The notes under the pieces were generated by a model. That model did not search any database. It worked only from the letters and a program-made list of their open reading frames with translations, and had not been told where the DNA came from. A stretch of 31,699 nt of DNA from an uncultured Collinsella sp. (GTDB taxonomy: Bacteria; Actinomycetota; Coriobacteriia; Coriobacteriales; Coriobacteriaceae), in contig CAAERJ010000031.1 in the NCBI GenBank assembly GCA_900758375.1, forward strand, positions 1-31,699, read 5' to 3'. Below, piece by piece: positions 14,572 through 22,912 of this stretch. Positions within the stretch are counted from its first letter, which is position 1. Each line of letters starts with the position of its first letter. A program made the translations under genes and the position numbers.

Positions 14572-16515
14572 CTAACGCTTGCAGCGCTTGGTCGCAGCGA
14601 GGCCGGCGGCGGCTACGGTTGCGCCGGCGATGCCCAGGGCGGTGACCGTCATCACGGTGGTATCCCCCGTGGTAGCCAGGACAGCATCGGATTTCTTGGA
14701 CGGCGTAGCTTTCTCAACCGTCTTGGTCGTGGCGGTTGTCGTGGCCGGCTTGGCCGCGGGTTTGGTCTCGGGCTTCACCTCGGGCTTAGTCTCAGGCTTA
14801 ACCTCAGGCTGCGGATCGGAAGTCGGCGTGGCTTCAGGCGTAAAGGTCAGATCGGTGTTGAGCCACAGGGTGTAAATCCAGCCGCTGTCCTCATCAGATA
14901 CGCTATCCGCGACCTGGTAGCCGCACTCCTGGCCGTTGATCACCAGCTTGGTGTCGGGCGTAAAGTAGAAGCCGCGCGCGGACTTGAGGTAGATACCGTA
15001 GCGATAGGTCACGCCGGGCTTAAAGACGTCGATGTGATTCGTGATGTTCTGATCCCAGAAATCCACGGAGTTCACTTCGCCGTCGTCGCTGCCCGTCCAG
15101 AACTCGCACTGGAGAATAGAGTCGGAACCCACCGGAGTGCCCGCCGTAAAGACCGGCTTGTCGCCTGCCTTGAAGGTGGTCGTGGCGCCGTCAATCTCGA
15201 TAACGTCGATGGCACGCCATTCGTCGATCGGCTGCTCACACAGCATATTGTCAGCGTTTGGCGCGAAGACGCCGTTGACGGTCTTGATGTGGTGCGCCCA
15301 ACGACCGTTGACGTTCATTTCGCAGTCATCGGCCACGGTATTGTCGCCCTTGAGCCTCAGCTCAACGGAGTACATGTAGAACTTGCCCTCTTCGAAGTGG
15401 TCAATCTTCTTTATGCCCGGCGTGTACTTTGCGGGGTCGGAATACCAGAAGGCAACGGGTACCGACTCCCCGGATTCCATATCGAGCTCCATTTCTTCCC
15501 AGCACTCGTAGGCGATCTCGTACTTGTCGGCGTCAGCAGCGGGAATCGTCGCGGTCGCGCGGGCCGCCTCGCCGGGCGCGTAGTCGGTCTTCACGTCGTT
15601 GACGTCCAGGTTATGGATGGCTTCGTTTTCCGATGCAACAAGCGTAATTTCGCTATTGATGGCATAGCGAAGGTAATAATCGTACCTGGTTTCGTTGAGG
15701 ATAGTCGAGCTGCCTTCATAGTCAGTTCCGGTATACTCCAGTGCCGTGCCAATATAGAGAGCCTCATTGCGCGTGAGTCGGTACGAGCCGCCTGCCGCGC
15801 CACCCGTAAAGGTCAGCGTCAGCCTCATGTGATCGCCAACAGGCTCAAAGCGGGCCGTCACATCGGACATAGATGCGTCCTGGACTTCAACCAGGGTGCC
15901 CGAAGCAGTATCAGCCCGGTAGTACTTGGTTTCGACAAGTTCGCAGAGCGGCTCATTCGCCATGCCGCCCTCGACATCGGGGAAATCATAGGTATACGAC
16001 TGGCCCTTTTCGAGTGTGACATTGCACGGAAGCACGCAGTCCGTGTAGCGGGGAACCACGGTCGTATTGACCCTAACGTCGCTGCCGCCAACAACATCGG
16101 TCACACCGCAGGGCATGATGGCGTTGCTCGCCGGCATGGCGGCGTTGTCGTCGCCAGAAGCGTTTTGCTCAGCGGGCGCCGCATCGCTAGATTCATCGGT
16201 GGTGTCAGCCGGAGTCGTCTGCTGAGGTTCAGCAACGGTTTGTACCGTCGGAGCAGCATCGGTTGTAGGCGCGGTCGCCGGAGCCGTATCCTCCGCAACC
16301 GTCGGCGTCACCGGAGCCGCGGCAACCTCATCCGTCCCAGCGGCGGGATCGGCGCATTCCGTCGCCAGCGCCAAACTCGGCAGCAACAGCTGGCCAACCA
16401 TAAGCGCGCACGCGCCGGCGCAAGCTATTTTGGCACCCACACAACGCCAGGTACCGTGAACCAGCGAGCAGGTAGACTCACGTTGAGCTTGCTTGTCAAA
16501 GTGACTTCCGTACAT
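14572..16515 (-). CDS. LAxTG-anchored surface protein A (647 aa)
   Basis: Secreted wall-anchored protein of unknown ligand. Residues 20-51 are an extended signal peptide (GTWRCVGAKIACAGACALM, then GQLLLPSLALA). Residues 53-130 are Ala/Thr/Pro-rich, a likely stalk. The middle has two similar modules of about 105 residues, each ending in a (V/I)NG strand (MNVNGRW; VINGQEC), resembling Ig-like repeat modules of gut surface proteins. Near 570-585 Pro/Glu/Lys repeats (PEVKPETK) precede LATTG at 613-617, a hydrophobic helix and a KRCKR tail: a variant sortase signal. The start at 16515 has AGGAGG 5 nt upstream. The signal peptide and anchor resemble those of the next upstream gene. No enzyme motif is visible. 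Confidence 0.8.
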   Translation of the reverse strand: MYGSHFDKQAQRESTCSLVHGTWRCVGAKIACAGACALMVGQLLLPSLALATECADPAAGTDEVAAAPVTPTVAEDTAPATAPTTDAAPTVQTVAEPQQTTPADTTDESSDAAPAEQNASGDDNAAMPASNAIMPCGVTDVVGGSDVRVNTTVVPRYTDCVLPCNVTLEKGQSYTYDFPDVEGGMANEPLCELVETKYYRADTASGTLVEVQDASMSDVTARFEPVGDHMRLTLTFTGGAAGGSYRLTRNEALYIGTALEYTGTDYEGSSTILNETRYDYYLRYAINSEITLVASENEAIHNLDVNDVKTDYAPGEAARATATIPAADADKYEIAYECWEEMELDMESGESVPVAFWYSDPAKYTPGIKKIDHFEEGKFYMYSVELRLKGDNTVADDCEMNVNGRWAHHIKTVNGVFAPNADNMLCEQPIDEWRAIDVIEIDGATTTFKAGDKPVFTAGTPVGSDSILQCEFWTGSDDGEVNSVDFWDQNITNHIDVFKPGVTYRYGIYLKSARGFYFTPDTKLVINGQECGYQVADSVSDEDSGWIYTLWLNTDLTFTPEATPTSDPQPEVKPETKPEVKPETKPAAKPATTTATTKTVEKATPSKKSDAVLATTGDTTVMTVTALGIAGATVAAAGLAATKRCKR

Positions 16516-16541
16516 AACGGCCTCCTTGGTCGTAGGGACAT

Positions 16542-16576
16542 ACCGCCACGAAGGTGTCTGTCCCCTTTGTGGCGGT
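16542..16576. repeat. Hairpin with inverted GGGGACAGACACC core
   Basis: ACCGCCAC (16542-16549) and GTGGCGGT (16569-16576) enclose GAAGGTGTCTGTCCCCTTT, the reverse orientation of the core at 14272. It lies 27 bp upstream of the surface protein A start, in its leader, just beyond the ribosome site. Confidence 0.65.
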
Positions 16577-16611
16577 CCTGTACCACCAAGATGTGCCAAA
16601 TGACTCCGTAT

Positions 16612-16639
16612 GCCTAGGTTCGTAGATGCGAACCTAGGC
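16612..16639. promoter_or_regulatory. Perfect 11-bp palindrome upstream of surface protein A
   Basis: GCCTAGGTTCG (16612-16622) and CGAACCTAGGC (16629-16639) are separated by 6 bases. It lies about 100 bp upstream of the surface protein A start, after the terminator of the preceding gene, where an operator would be expected. It has no T-tract on either side, so a terminator role is less likely. Confidence 0.4.
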
Positions 16640-16661
16640 CTCTACCTGCAGAAATACAAAG

Positions 16662-16697
16662 AGCCGCCGCGAGGGCATTTGTGTCCACGCGGCGGCT
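16662..16697 (-). terminator. Hairpin terminator after surface protein B
   Basis: A perfect 10-bp stem, AGCCGCCGCG with CGCGGCGGCT (16662-16671, 16688-16697), lies 23 bp past the stop at 16721. On the minus strand it is followed by CTTTGTATTT, a weak U-tract. Confidence 0.6.
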
Positions 16698-16720
16698 GAA
16701 AATGGCTATGAAAGCTTGCG

Positions 16721-18268
16721 CTAACGGTTGCGGCGCTTAGACGCAACGAAGCCGGCGCCGATGACGGACGCACCGGCAATGCCGAGGGCTGCCGCCGTCG
16801 TCGCGGCGCTATCGCCCGTGGCGGCCAGGGCGCCCGCGGACTTCTGGACCGCGGCGACCTGCGCGGCCGGCTTGGGGGCAGCGGCCGTGGAGCTCGCCTG
16901 GGTCGACGTCACGGACGGCACGTCGGTCCCGCTGCCGCCGCCCGGCTGTGGCGTGGGAGCCGGGGTGGGTTCAGGCTGCGGGGTGGGCTCGGGTTCGGCC
17001 GCATCTCCAGAGCTGATTACCACGTTACGGGCGACCTCGTCGGAAGTTCTAATGTCCTGGATGACAGACGACCCGGGAACGCCGATGACACGCCCACTTC
17101 CAACGGTGTCGCGCACGGTACCTCCGTCGGGAATCGCAATCTTTAACCCTCCCTCAAGTTTGATATAGGGGGCCCTGAAGGACCCCATATTGACGGCATA
17201 GACTGCCGCCGTCGAGCCCGACGCCACAACATTTGATTGAAAGAAGCTAATTCGAGGGGTAGCCGACGGGGAGCCAGACTGTGAAAAAATTCCATAGACA
17301 TCTTTGCGATTTGCCCCTACAAGCTCATCAGTCCCGGCATCACCTTGAGCCGTGAGGTTCGAGTGACTGACGTGTATCCATGACGCCCCGTCTTGCACGC
17401 GTATCCAAACACCAGCCGAGATTTTTCCTGCGCTCCCTGTCGCGAGCGAAACATCCGCCCCGTTGGCAATCTTCAAATATGTTTCCGTCTTAATACCAAA
17501 CGAATACAGAGCGACCGACATGCCCCCTGCATTACCCGCCGTCGCATTTAATTTAGCGTTGTCCACCATGATACAGCCACCATGTTTGGCGCTGTAGTCC
17601 GCCTCTTCGGCCTGTGCACCCTCGATGGCAGAATGCCTGGGAGGAACATTTTCGGCAAGGACTGCAAAGACATCGGCGTTCGACTTTGCCTCGACATGGA
17701 CGTCGGCACCATTCTTTATGGCTATGTCGCCCGCTGCCGCATGGATACCAATGGATTCATATGCTCCGCCCGTGGCCGTCACGTTAACGTCAGCGCCATC
17801 AATGGTCACATCGCCGCCGGTCCTGCCGTCTCCCGACGCCGCAATCACATCGTTCTGGGCCGTCGCATTCAGGGTGCCGTCGCCGGTAATGGCAAGGTTA
17901 CCGTTCTTAACAGCAATGGCGCTCTGCCCGGCGTCGGCCGTGACGGTGTTGACGCCCGTCACGCCGATGGTGAGGTTGCCCTTGGCGCCGATGGAGCCGC
18001 CGTCGTAGCCGTTGAGCTTCATGTCGTCAGCGCCATCCCAGGACCAGGTTCCTGCCTCGTCGCCGGCAGCGGTGCCCGCGTCGTACCGCGTGCCGCCCAC
18101 GTTGACCCAGTCGGCGGCGAGCGCCACGTTCGGCAGCAACAGCTGGCCGGCCATGAGCGCGCAAGCCCCCGCGCAGGCAAGCTTGGCGCCCACGCGACGC
18201 CACGTTCCGCGGGAGAGCGCGCACGAGCAGCCGTGGTCGATTGGGTTGTCATGGATTTGCTTTCGCAT
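16721..18268 (-). CDS. LAxTG-anchored surface protein B, beta-helix-like (515 aa)
   Basis: Secreted wall-anchored protein. Residues 20-52 form a signal peptide nearly identical in design to that of surface protein A (GTWRRVGAKLACAGACALM). Residues about 95-460 are a chain of short strands with repeated patterns such as NGNLAITGDGTLNA, GDVTIDGADVNVT and GDIAIKNGADVHVE, which suggests a right-handed beta-helix like carbohydrate-binding domain proteins. A Pro/Glu/Thr spacer (PEPTPQPEPTPAP) leads to LAATG at 481-485, a hydrophobic helix and KRRNR. The start at 18268 has AGGAGG upstream. It is divergent from the LuxR-type regulator, which may control it. Binding of a glycan or host surface is a guess from the fold. 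Confidence 0.8.
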   Translation of the reverse strand: MRKQIHDNPIDHGCSCALSRGTWRRVGAKLACAGACALMAGQLLLPNVALAADWVNVGGTRYDAGTAAGDEAGTWSWDGADDMKLNGYDGGSIGAKGNLTIGVTGVNTVTADAGQSAIAVKNGNLAITGDGTLNATAQNDVIAASGDGRTGGDVTIDGADVNVTATGGAYESIGIHAAAGDIAIKNGADVHVEAKSNADVFAVLAENVPPRHSAIEGAQAEEADYSAKHGGCIMVDNAKLNATAGNAGGMSVALYSFGIKTETYLKIANGADVSLATGSAGKISAGVWIRVQDGASWIHVSHSNLTAQGDAGTDELVGANRKDVYGIFSQSGSPSATPRISFFQSNVVASGSTAAVYAVNMGSFRAPYIKLEGGLKIAIPDGGTVRDTVGSGRVIGVPGSSVIQDIRTSDEVARNVVISSGDAAEPEPTPQPEPTPAPTPQPGGGSGTDVPSVTSTQASSTAAAPKPAAQVAAVQKSAGALAATGDSAATTAAALGIAGASVIGAGFVASKRRNR

Positions 18269-18439
18269 ATGAGCCTCCTTGTCGTAAGGGGTGCTTCTGT
18301 AACACCATGTTACGGGAAGATATCCGGATCCCGGGGCACAAATTCTCATGTGGCGCACCTGCCAGCGCAAAAGGCAACGAGCATGCAATTGCCAAGCGCG
18401 CCCCGCCCCCCGAAAGGCCCACCCCCTACCGTCATAGTC

Positions 18440-18460
18440 TACAATCGAGGGCACGATTGT
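18440..18460 (+). promoter_or_regulatory. Candidate -10 and overlapping operator for the LuxR-type gene
   Basis: TACAAT (18440-18445) overlaps a perfect inverted repeat ACAATCG / CGATTGT (18441-18447, 18454-18460), 24 bp before the TTG start. A dyad across the start of transcription is where a repressor or autoregulator would bind. The -35 is not clear. Confidence 0.4.
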
Positions 18461-18483
18461 TCCGTCCACCCAAAGGACCGTCC

Positions 18484-19890
18484 TTGAACCTGAGCAGGTC
18501 TAAAATCAACGCGCTTCTGGCACTCGCGCTCTTCACCTTCGCCTTCCTTGCCGCCGAGTTTCGCTTCGACGTCAACGTCGGGCTGCTCGCCGGTGCCGAA
18601 CGCGTTGTAATCGCACAGGGCTTTATTCTGGGTGCGAGCGCGCTCGGCTTTATCGGATACGCGCCGCTGCTCGGGCTCGCACAGCGCAAGGGCCACTCAC
18701 TGGCAGCCGTCAACGCCGCCGCCGTCCCTATCGTCATCGTGGGCCTAACCCAAATTCAATCCCCCACGGACCCGCTTGCGCTCGAGATTCTGGGCTGCGT
18801 GGCATTCTTTGGACTCGGCCTGCTGGGCGCCGCTGCGCACCACGCCTTTTCACTGGCGTTTCAAGACGATCCCAAGCTCGCCACCGGTGCGGGAGCAGCC
18901 TATGCCGCGGGCATCCTGATGCAGTTCGCCGTCAACCTGCTCAATTGCGGCGGTATCGCAGAGCTCATCGTCCTTGGCGCAGCGACTATCGCCATATCCG
19001 CCCTCAGCGTCGTTCCCCAAAAAGCTGCCGAGAGCTCCAGCCCCGCCATCAATCCCTTTGCTGAGTCCTCTCATGCCCTCGCCAAACAGGCATGCTGGAG
19101 CATCGCGCTCGTCATGATTCTTGCCTGTCTGTTCTCCACCCTCGACAACGTGGTCACACTCTCCAACGCCCACGGCACCATTGCCGTGCAGACTTGGCCG
19201 CGCCTCTTTTTGGCGGCAAGCGGCCTTGCCGCCGGTCTTATCTTTGACCTTGCCGAGCGCCGCTACATGGGACTTGTCATGCTCGGCATCGCCGTGCTCT
19301 CGACCATTTCCATCCTGGCCGTGGAGGCCGGCGCCGATCCCAACCTAGGCCTTGTCGTCTTTTACCTGAGCTCGGGCTTTTTTGTCACGTTTTTTACCGC
19401 CACCTTTACACAGCTGGCACCGCGCATGCATGCACCCGCCCTCTGGGCCGGCATGGGGCGCGCCGCCAACAATGTATGTGCATTCACTACATCGGGCATC
19501 TCGCTTGCCCTCGTGACTTCGGGCAACGTTGCCCTCATCATGATCGGTGCGCTCATGCTGCTTGTGGCGGCGAGTGTGGCGTTTGTAGCCGCGGGCCTGT
19601 TCCGCCTGCCCCAAACCGAGCAGGAGCGCGAGCGCGAGCAGCTGGCAGAAGAAGCACTCGCCGCCCCCACCATCGAGGAGCAACGCCAGGCCTTCATCGC
19701 CAACCACGCTCTCACCCCGCGCGAAGTCGACGTGCTCATAGCCGTGACCCAGGATGAACGCCCGCTCAAGCAGGTTGCCGAGGAACTCGGTATCTCGATG
19801 CGCATGGTACAGCGCCACCTGAGCTCCATCTACCAAAAGACCGACACGCAGACGCGCGCCGGTCTCACCAAGGCCTTCCCCTCGGCCTAA
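18484..19890 (+). CDS. Membrane-embedded LuxR-family transcriptional regulator (468 aa)
   Basis: One-component regulator of the type common in Coriobacteriia. Residues 1-370 hold about twelve hydrophobic segments in an MFS-like layout. An acidic/basic helix (EQEREREQLAEEA) follows, and the LuxR-type helix-turn-helix is at 410-468: LTPREVDVL, then LKQVAEELGISMRMVQRHLSSIYQKT. It probably senses a small molecule or membrane signal directly and binds DNA while anchored. The start is TTG at 18484, because AAAGGA stands 6 nt before it; the frame is open far upstream without another site. It diverges from surface protein B across a 215-bp spacer, so that gene and itself are likely targets. Confidence 0.88.
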   Translation: MNLSRSKINALLALALFTFAFLAAEFRFDVNVGLLAGAERVVIAQGFILGASALGFIGYAPLLGLAQRKGHSLAAVNAAAVPIVIVGLTQIQSPTDPLALEILGCVAFFGLGLLGAAAHHAFSLAFQDDPKLATGAGAAYAAGILMQFAVNLLNCGGIAELIVLGAATIAISALSVVPQKAAESSSPAINPFAESSHALAKQACWSIALVMILACLFSTLDNVVTLSNAHGTIAVQTWPRLFLAASGLAAGLIFDLAERRYMGLVMLGIAVLSTISILAVEAGADPNLGLVVFYLSSGFFVTFFTATFTQLAPRMHAPALWAGMGRAANNVCAFTTSGISLALVTSGNVALIMIGALMLLVAASVAFVAAGLFRLPQTEQEREREQLAEEALAAPTIEEQRQAFIANHALTPREVDVLIAVTQDERPLKQVAEELGISMRMVQRHLSSIYQKTDTQTRAGLTKAFPSA

Positions 19891-19896
19891 AACAAA

Positions 19897-19933
19897 AACC
19901 ACCGCAAAGGTGCCTGTCCCCTTTGTGGTGGTT
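19897..19933. terminator. Bidirectional hairpin with CCTGTCCCC core
   Basis: AACCACCGCAAAGG (19897-19910) pairs with CCTTTGTGGTGGTT (19920-19933) with one mismatch. The loop carries the inverted GGGGACAGGCACC core. It lies between the convergent regulator and kinase-like genes and probably ends both. It is also a member of the shared-core hairpin set. Confidence 0.65.
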
Positions 19934-19942
19934 ATTGATCGG

Positions 19943-20566
19943 CTAGCCTTCGAGCTGCGCTACCTTGTAGCGGTAGGCAGCGGCGATGACATCTTTGCAG
20001 CCCTCGCGGCCCAGCTTGGCGCGGTTGACGACGATGTCCTTGCCACTCGTCATCTTCCACTTTCCGGCGCTGTAGCGCTTATAGAACGCCTCGCGCGCCT
20101 TCTGCTGCTGCTTGACCAGCTTGGCGCCCTTCTTTTTGTTAAGGCCGCGCTTCTTGCGCACGATCTCGACGCGGTCCTCAAAGGGTGCGGTCACCAACAC
20201 GGCAATGTGGTTGGGATTGTTACGCAGCAGGTAATCGGACAGACGGCCTTCGATAATGCAGCTCTCGGTCTCGCCCAGATCCAAAATCACCTGGCTCATC
20301 TTTTGGAACAACTTGTCCGAGTACGAACGTGCATCGTAGCGGTCGGGCAGAAACGCCATATTCTCCACGGCCAGGCGCTCGTCGTAGGCAGCCATCTTGT
20401 CGAGCGACTCGCCCGCGCGCAGCGACGCACGCACCAGCAGCTCGTTGTCGTACAGCGGAATCCCCAACTCGTTGGCGAGGATGCGACCGATCTCGTGGCC
20501 CTCGGCACCAAAGTCGCGCGCGATGGTAATGACCACAGGACTCTTCTTGTTCTCCAGATCGCTCAT
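19943..20566 (-). CDS. Cytidylate kinase-like family protein (207 aa)
   Basis: P-loop protein of the cytidylate-kinase-like family found in gut anaerobes. Near residues 12-40 it reads VVITIARDFGAEGHEIGRILANELGIPLYDNELL. Family members usually have GSGGxxIG, so GAEGHEIG is a variant loop and activity on CMP is not assured. IIEGRLSDYLLR near 100-111 and an Arg/Lys-rich lid (VRKKRGLNKKKGAKL) follow the kinase plan. The start at 20566 has AAAGGAA upstream. It is the last gene of the glutamate-type ABC operon, 48 bp after the second permease with a perfect hairpin between them. Its link to transport is unknown. Confidence 0.8.
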   Translation of the reverse strand: MSDLENKKSPVVITIARDFGAEGHEIGRILANELGIPLYDNELLVRASLRAGESLDKMAAYDERLAVENMAFLPDRYDARSYSDKLFQKMSQVILDLGETESCIIEGRLSDYLLRNNPNHIAVLVTAPFEDRVEIVRKKRGLNKKKGAKLVKQQQKAREAFYKRYSAGKWKMTSGKDIVVNRAKLGREGCKDVIAAAYRYKVAQLEG

Positions 20567-20583
20567 CGCGATTCCTTTCTCTA

Positions 20584-20612
20584 TGTGACAAAGGGACAAT
20601 CCCTTTGTCACA
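20584..20612. repeat. Perfect 13-bp hairpin between permease and kinase-like gene
   Basis: TGTGACAAAGGGA and TCCCTTTGTCACA (20584-20596, 20600-20612) with a 3-nt loop. No T-tract follows on the minus strand, so it may tune read-through or RNA stability rather than terminate fully. Its GGGAC resembles the shared hairpin core. Confidence 0.65.
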
Positions 20613-20614
20613 TT

Positions 20615-21253
20615 CTACGCTGCCACGATACGACGTTGATACGCTCGGACCAGCAGCGAGATACCAAAGTTGAGCACAAAGTACATCGCAAACACCAGGC
20701 CGTAGAGCATAAGCACCTGCGACAGATCGATCGCGTGGGCCATCACAACGTTGGCCGTGTACATGAGCTCGGCCACGTTAATGCCCGAAAGATACGAGCT
20801 GTCCTTGATGACGGTCGTGCACTGGCTAAACAGTGCCGGAATGATCGTCTTAAATGTCTGCGGCAGAATGATGTAGCGCATGGTGGCAAAGAAGCCGAAG
20901 CCCTGGCTCTGCGCTGCCTCAAACTGGCCGCGCGGAATCGAGTTGAGGCCGCCGCGCACAATCTCGGCCATAACAGCGCTGGTAAACAGCGTGAAGGCGA
21001 TGGTCGAAATCACAATGTCCAAACCCTGCACCGTAAAGTAGATAAACAGGATCCACAGCAGGTTCGGCGTGCAGCGGAACAGCTCGATATAGGCGCTCAC
21101 CAAAATACGGAACGGGCGGGGCGCATAGCTTTTAACGAGCGCCAGCACCGTGCCAAAGATGAGCGAGAAAAAAATCGACAGCGCCGAGATCTCGATTGTC
21201 TTAACAAAGCCGCCCCAAATGTAGAGCAGGTTGGTCGCGTTGAAGATTTCCAT
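20615..21253 (-). CDS. Amino-acid ABC transporter permease, GluD-like (212 aa)
   Basis: Second membrane subunit of a polar amino-acid importer, of the HisM/GlnP class. Several hydrophobic helices and the cytoplasmic EAA-type loop (GLNSIPRGQFEAAQSQGF) that meets the ATPase are visible. Length is typical. The ATG at 21253 is 3 nt after the previous permease stop, with GAGGAGG inside that gene's 3' end. It probably forms a heterodimer with the GluC-like subunit. Confidence 0.9.
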   Translation of the reverse strand: MEIFNATNLLYIWGGFVKTIEISALSIFFSLIFGTVLALVKSYAPRPFRILVSAYIELFRCTPNLLWILFIYFTVQGLDIVISTIAFTLFTSAVMAEIVRGGLNSIPRGQFEAAQSQGFGFFATMRYIILPQTFKTIIPALFSQCTTVIKDSSYLSGINVAELMYTANVVMAHAIDLSQVLMLYGLVFAMYFVLNFGISLLVRAYQRRIVAA

Positions 21254-21256
21254 GCG

Positions 21257-22003
21257 CTAGGCCTCCTCTACGTTGTCGAGCCCCAGCTCGGCCAGGCTCA
21301 CGCCGCGCGGACGCTCCTTGGAGCGGCGCTCGAGCCACTGCACCAGCATGGCGAGCGGAAAGCAGATGATGAAGTACATAAGGCAGCAGACGATGTATCC
21401 CTGCAGGTAACCGTACAGACTCACAAAGTTGTCGGAACGGTACATAAGATCGCCGCCGGCCACAAGCGCGAGCACCGACGTGTTCTTGACCAAGTTGAGC
21501 GCCTGGTTACACAGCGGCGGCAGAATGATCTTGAATGTCTGGGGCAGCACGATGTACCAGTACGCCTGCGCACGGGTGAAGCCCTGGCTCTGGGCCGCCT
21601 CCATCTGACCGCGCGGAACCGCCTCGATACCGGTGCGGATGACCTCCGAAATGTAGGCCGCGTGATACAGGCCCACACCCAAGAAGCCCAGCACGAACGG
21701 CGCGATACGCACCGGCTGGTCGGCACCGGTTATGGCCTGCAAAAACTGCGGACCGGCCATGTACATAAAGAGCACCTGCACGGGCAACGGGGTGTTCTGG
21801 TAAAACTCAACGTACACGCGGCTTATGGCGCGCAGCACGCGCGAGCGAGTGGTAGAGAACACGCCCAGCAGCGTGCCCAGCACCAGCGACAGCAGCAGAC
21901 CGGCAACGACCACCTGCAGCGTCACGCCAAAGCCCTCCCAGAAGGGCCCCATGTTTTGAAATGTCGTCGACCAACGGTCGGCGTCAAATAATCCTTCGAG
22001 CAT
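21257..22003 (-). CDS. Amino-acid ABC transporter permease, GluC-like (248 aa)
   Basis: First membrane subunit of the importer. Hydrophobic helices are spaced as in His/Glu/Gln permeases, with the EAA loop IEAVPRGQMEAAQSQGF. RCTPNLLW in the partner is matched here by YQNTPLPVQVLF, the usual family motif after the second helix. The start at 22003 is supported by GGAAGGAA a few bases before it; the longer frame to 22072 lacks a site. It follows the binding-protein gene by 25 bp. Confidence 0.9.
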   Translation of the reverse strand: MLEGLFDADRWSTTFQNMGPFWEGFGVTLQVVVAGLLLSLVLGTLLGVFSTTRSRVLRAISRVYVEFYQNTPLPVQVLFMYMAGPQFLQAITGADQPVRIAPFVLGFLGVGLYHAAYISEVIRTGIEAVPRGQMEAAQSQGFTRAQAYWYIVLPQTFKIILPPLCNQALNLVKNTSVLALVAGGDLMYRSDNFVSLYGYLQGYIVCCLMYFIICFPLAMLVQWLERRSKERPRGVSLAELGLDNVEEA

Positions 22004-22028
22004 TTGATTCCTTCCTTGGACGATCCGC

Positions 22029-22904
22029 CTATACAAGACCCCAGGTCTTGACCTCTTGGTCGAGCCAGCCATCGGCCAGGCGATCGCATATCACCTGATC
22101 GACCACGGCCGAAAGGTCGCAGCCCTTCTTGGTCGCCACGCCGTAGCCCTGCTCGCCAAACTTGACCTCGGGCTGCAGCAGCTCAACGGTCTCGTTCATG
22201 TAACCGGCCAGCGTGGAGCGGTCCATGGCAAAGACGTCGATATTGCCGGCGTCGAGCGAACTCTTGATGATGGGGTAGCCGCTAAAGGCCCTAAACTCGG
22301 GCTTGCAGCTAAAGCCGTTGTCCTTGATCATCTGCTCGATCAGGCCCTGCGTAGTAGCACCCTGGCTCACGCCAATGACCTTGCCGTCCAGGTCCTCAAT
22401 CGAGGTAAAACCCGAACGCTTCTTGACCATGAGTCCCACGTAGTCGGTGCGGTACGGCGTCGAGAAATCCCAGCTCTTCTTGCGCTCGTCGGTGATGGTG
22501 TAGGTCGCCGCGACCACATCGAGCTGGCCGTTATCGATCAGCGGGCCGCGCGTCTTGGGCGTTACGTCGGTAAACTCGACAAGTTCCTGGGAACGGGCCT
22601 CCTTGTAGCTCACGCCAAAGACGGCAGCGGCGATCTGGTAGCACAAATCGACTTCCATGCCCTCAAAGCGGCCCTTGGCGGTGTCGTAATAGCCATAGCC
22701 GGGAACGTCCTTCTTAACGCCGGCATTCAGATGGCCACGCGACTTGATGGCCGCAAGCTTGGACCCCTTGTCAGAGCCCTCGCCGCTGGTGGAGTGGCCG
22801 CAACCGGCAAGCGCGGTCCCCGTCAGCGCAAGCATGCCGGCGCCAGCCAGCTGCAAAAAGCGACGGCGCGACACGGCCGCCCTCGTCATATCCGTCATGT
22901 CCAT
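22029..22904 (-). CDS. Amino-acid ABC transporter substrate-binding lipoprotein, GluB-like (291 aa)
   Basis: Extracellular solute-binding protein of the polar amino-acid family. The N-terminus has a twin-arginine-like RRRFLQLAGAG and a lipobox LAGC (Cys35), so it is lipid-anchored and may leave through Tat. The body has the family pattern: GMEVDLCYQIAAAVFG, then LIDNGQLDVVAATYTITDERKK and FSTPYRTDYVGLMV, then DLDGKVIGVSQGATT. Glutamate or a similar amino acid is likely from the family and operon order, but it is not proven. The start is unclear among the GTG at 22907 and ATGs at 22904 and 22898; no strong ribosome site is seen and coupling to the ATPase gene 8 bp upstream is probable. Confidence 0.9.
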   Translation of the reverse strand: MDMTDMTRAAVSRRRFLQLAGAGMLALTGTALAGCGHSTSGEGSDKGSKLAAIKSRGHLNAGVKKDVPGYGYYDTAKGRFEGMEVDLCYQIAAAVFGVSYKEARSQELVEFTDVTPKTRGPLIDNGQLDVVAATYTITDERKKSWDFSTPYRTDYVGLMVKKRSGFTSIEDLDGKVIGVSQGATTQGLIEQMIKDNGFSCKPEFRAFSGYPIIKSSLDAGNIDVFAMDRSTLAGYMNETVELLQPEVKFGEQGYGVATKKGCDLSAVVDQVICDRLADGWLDQEVKTWGLV

Positions 22905-22912
22905 CACCGCGC

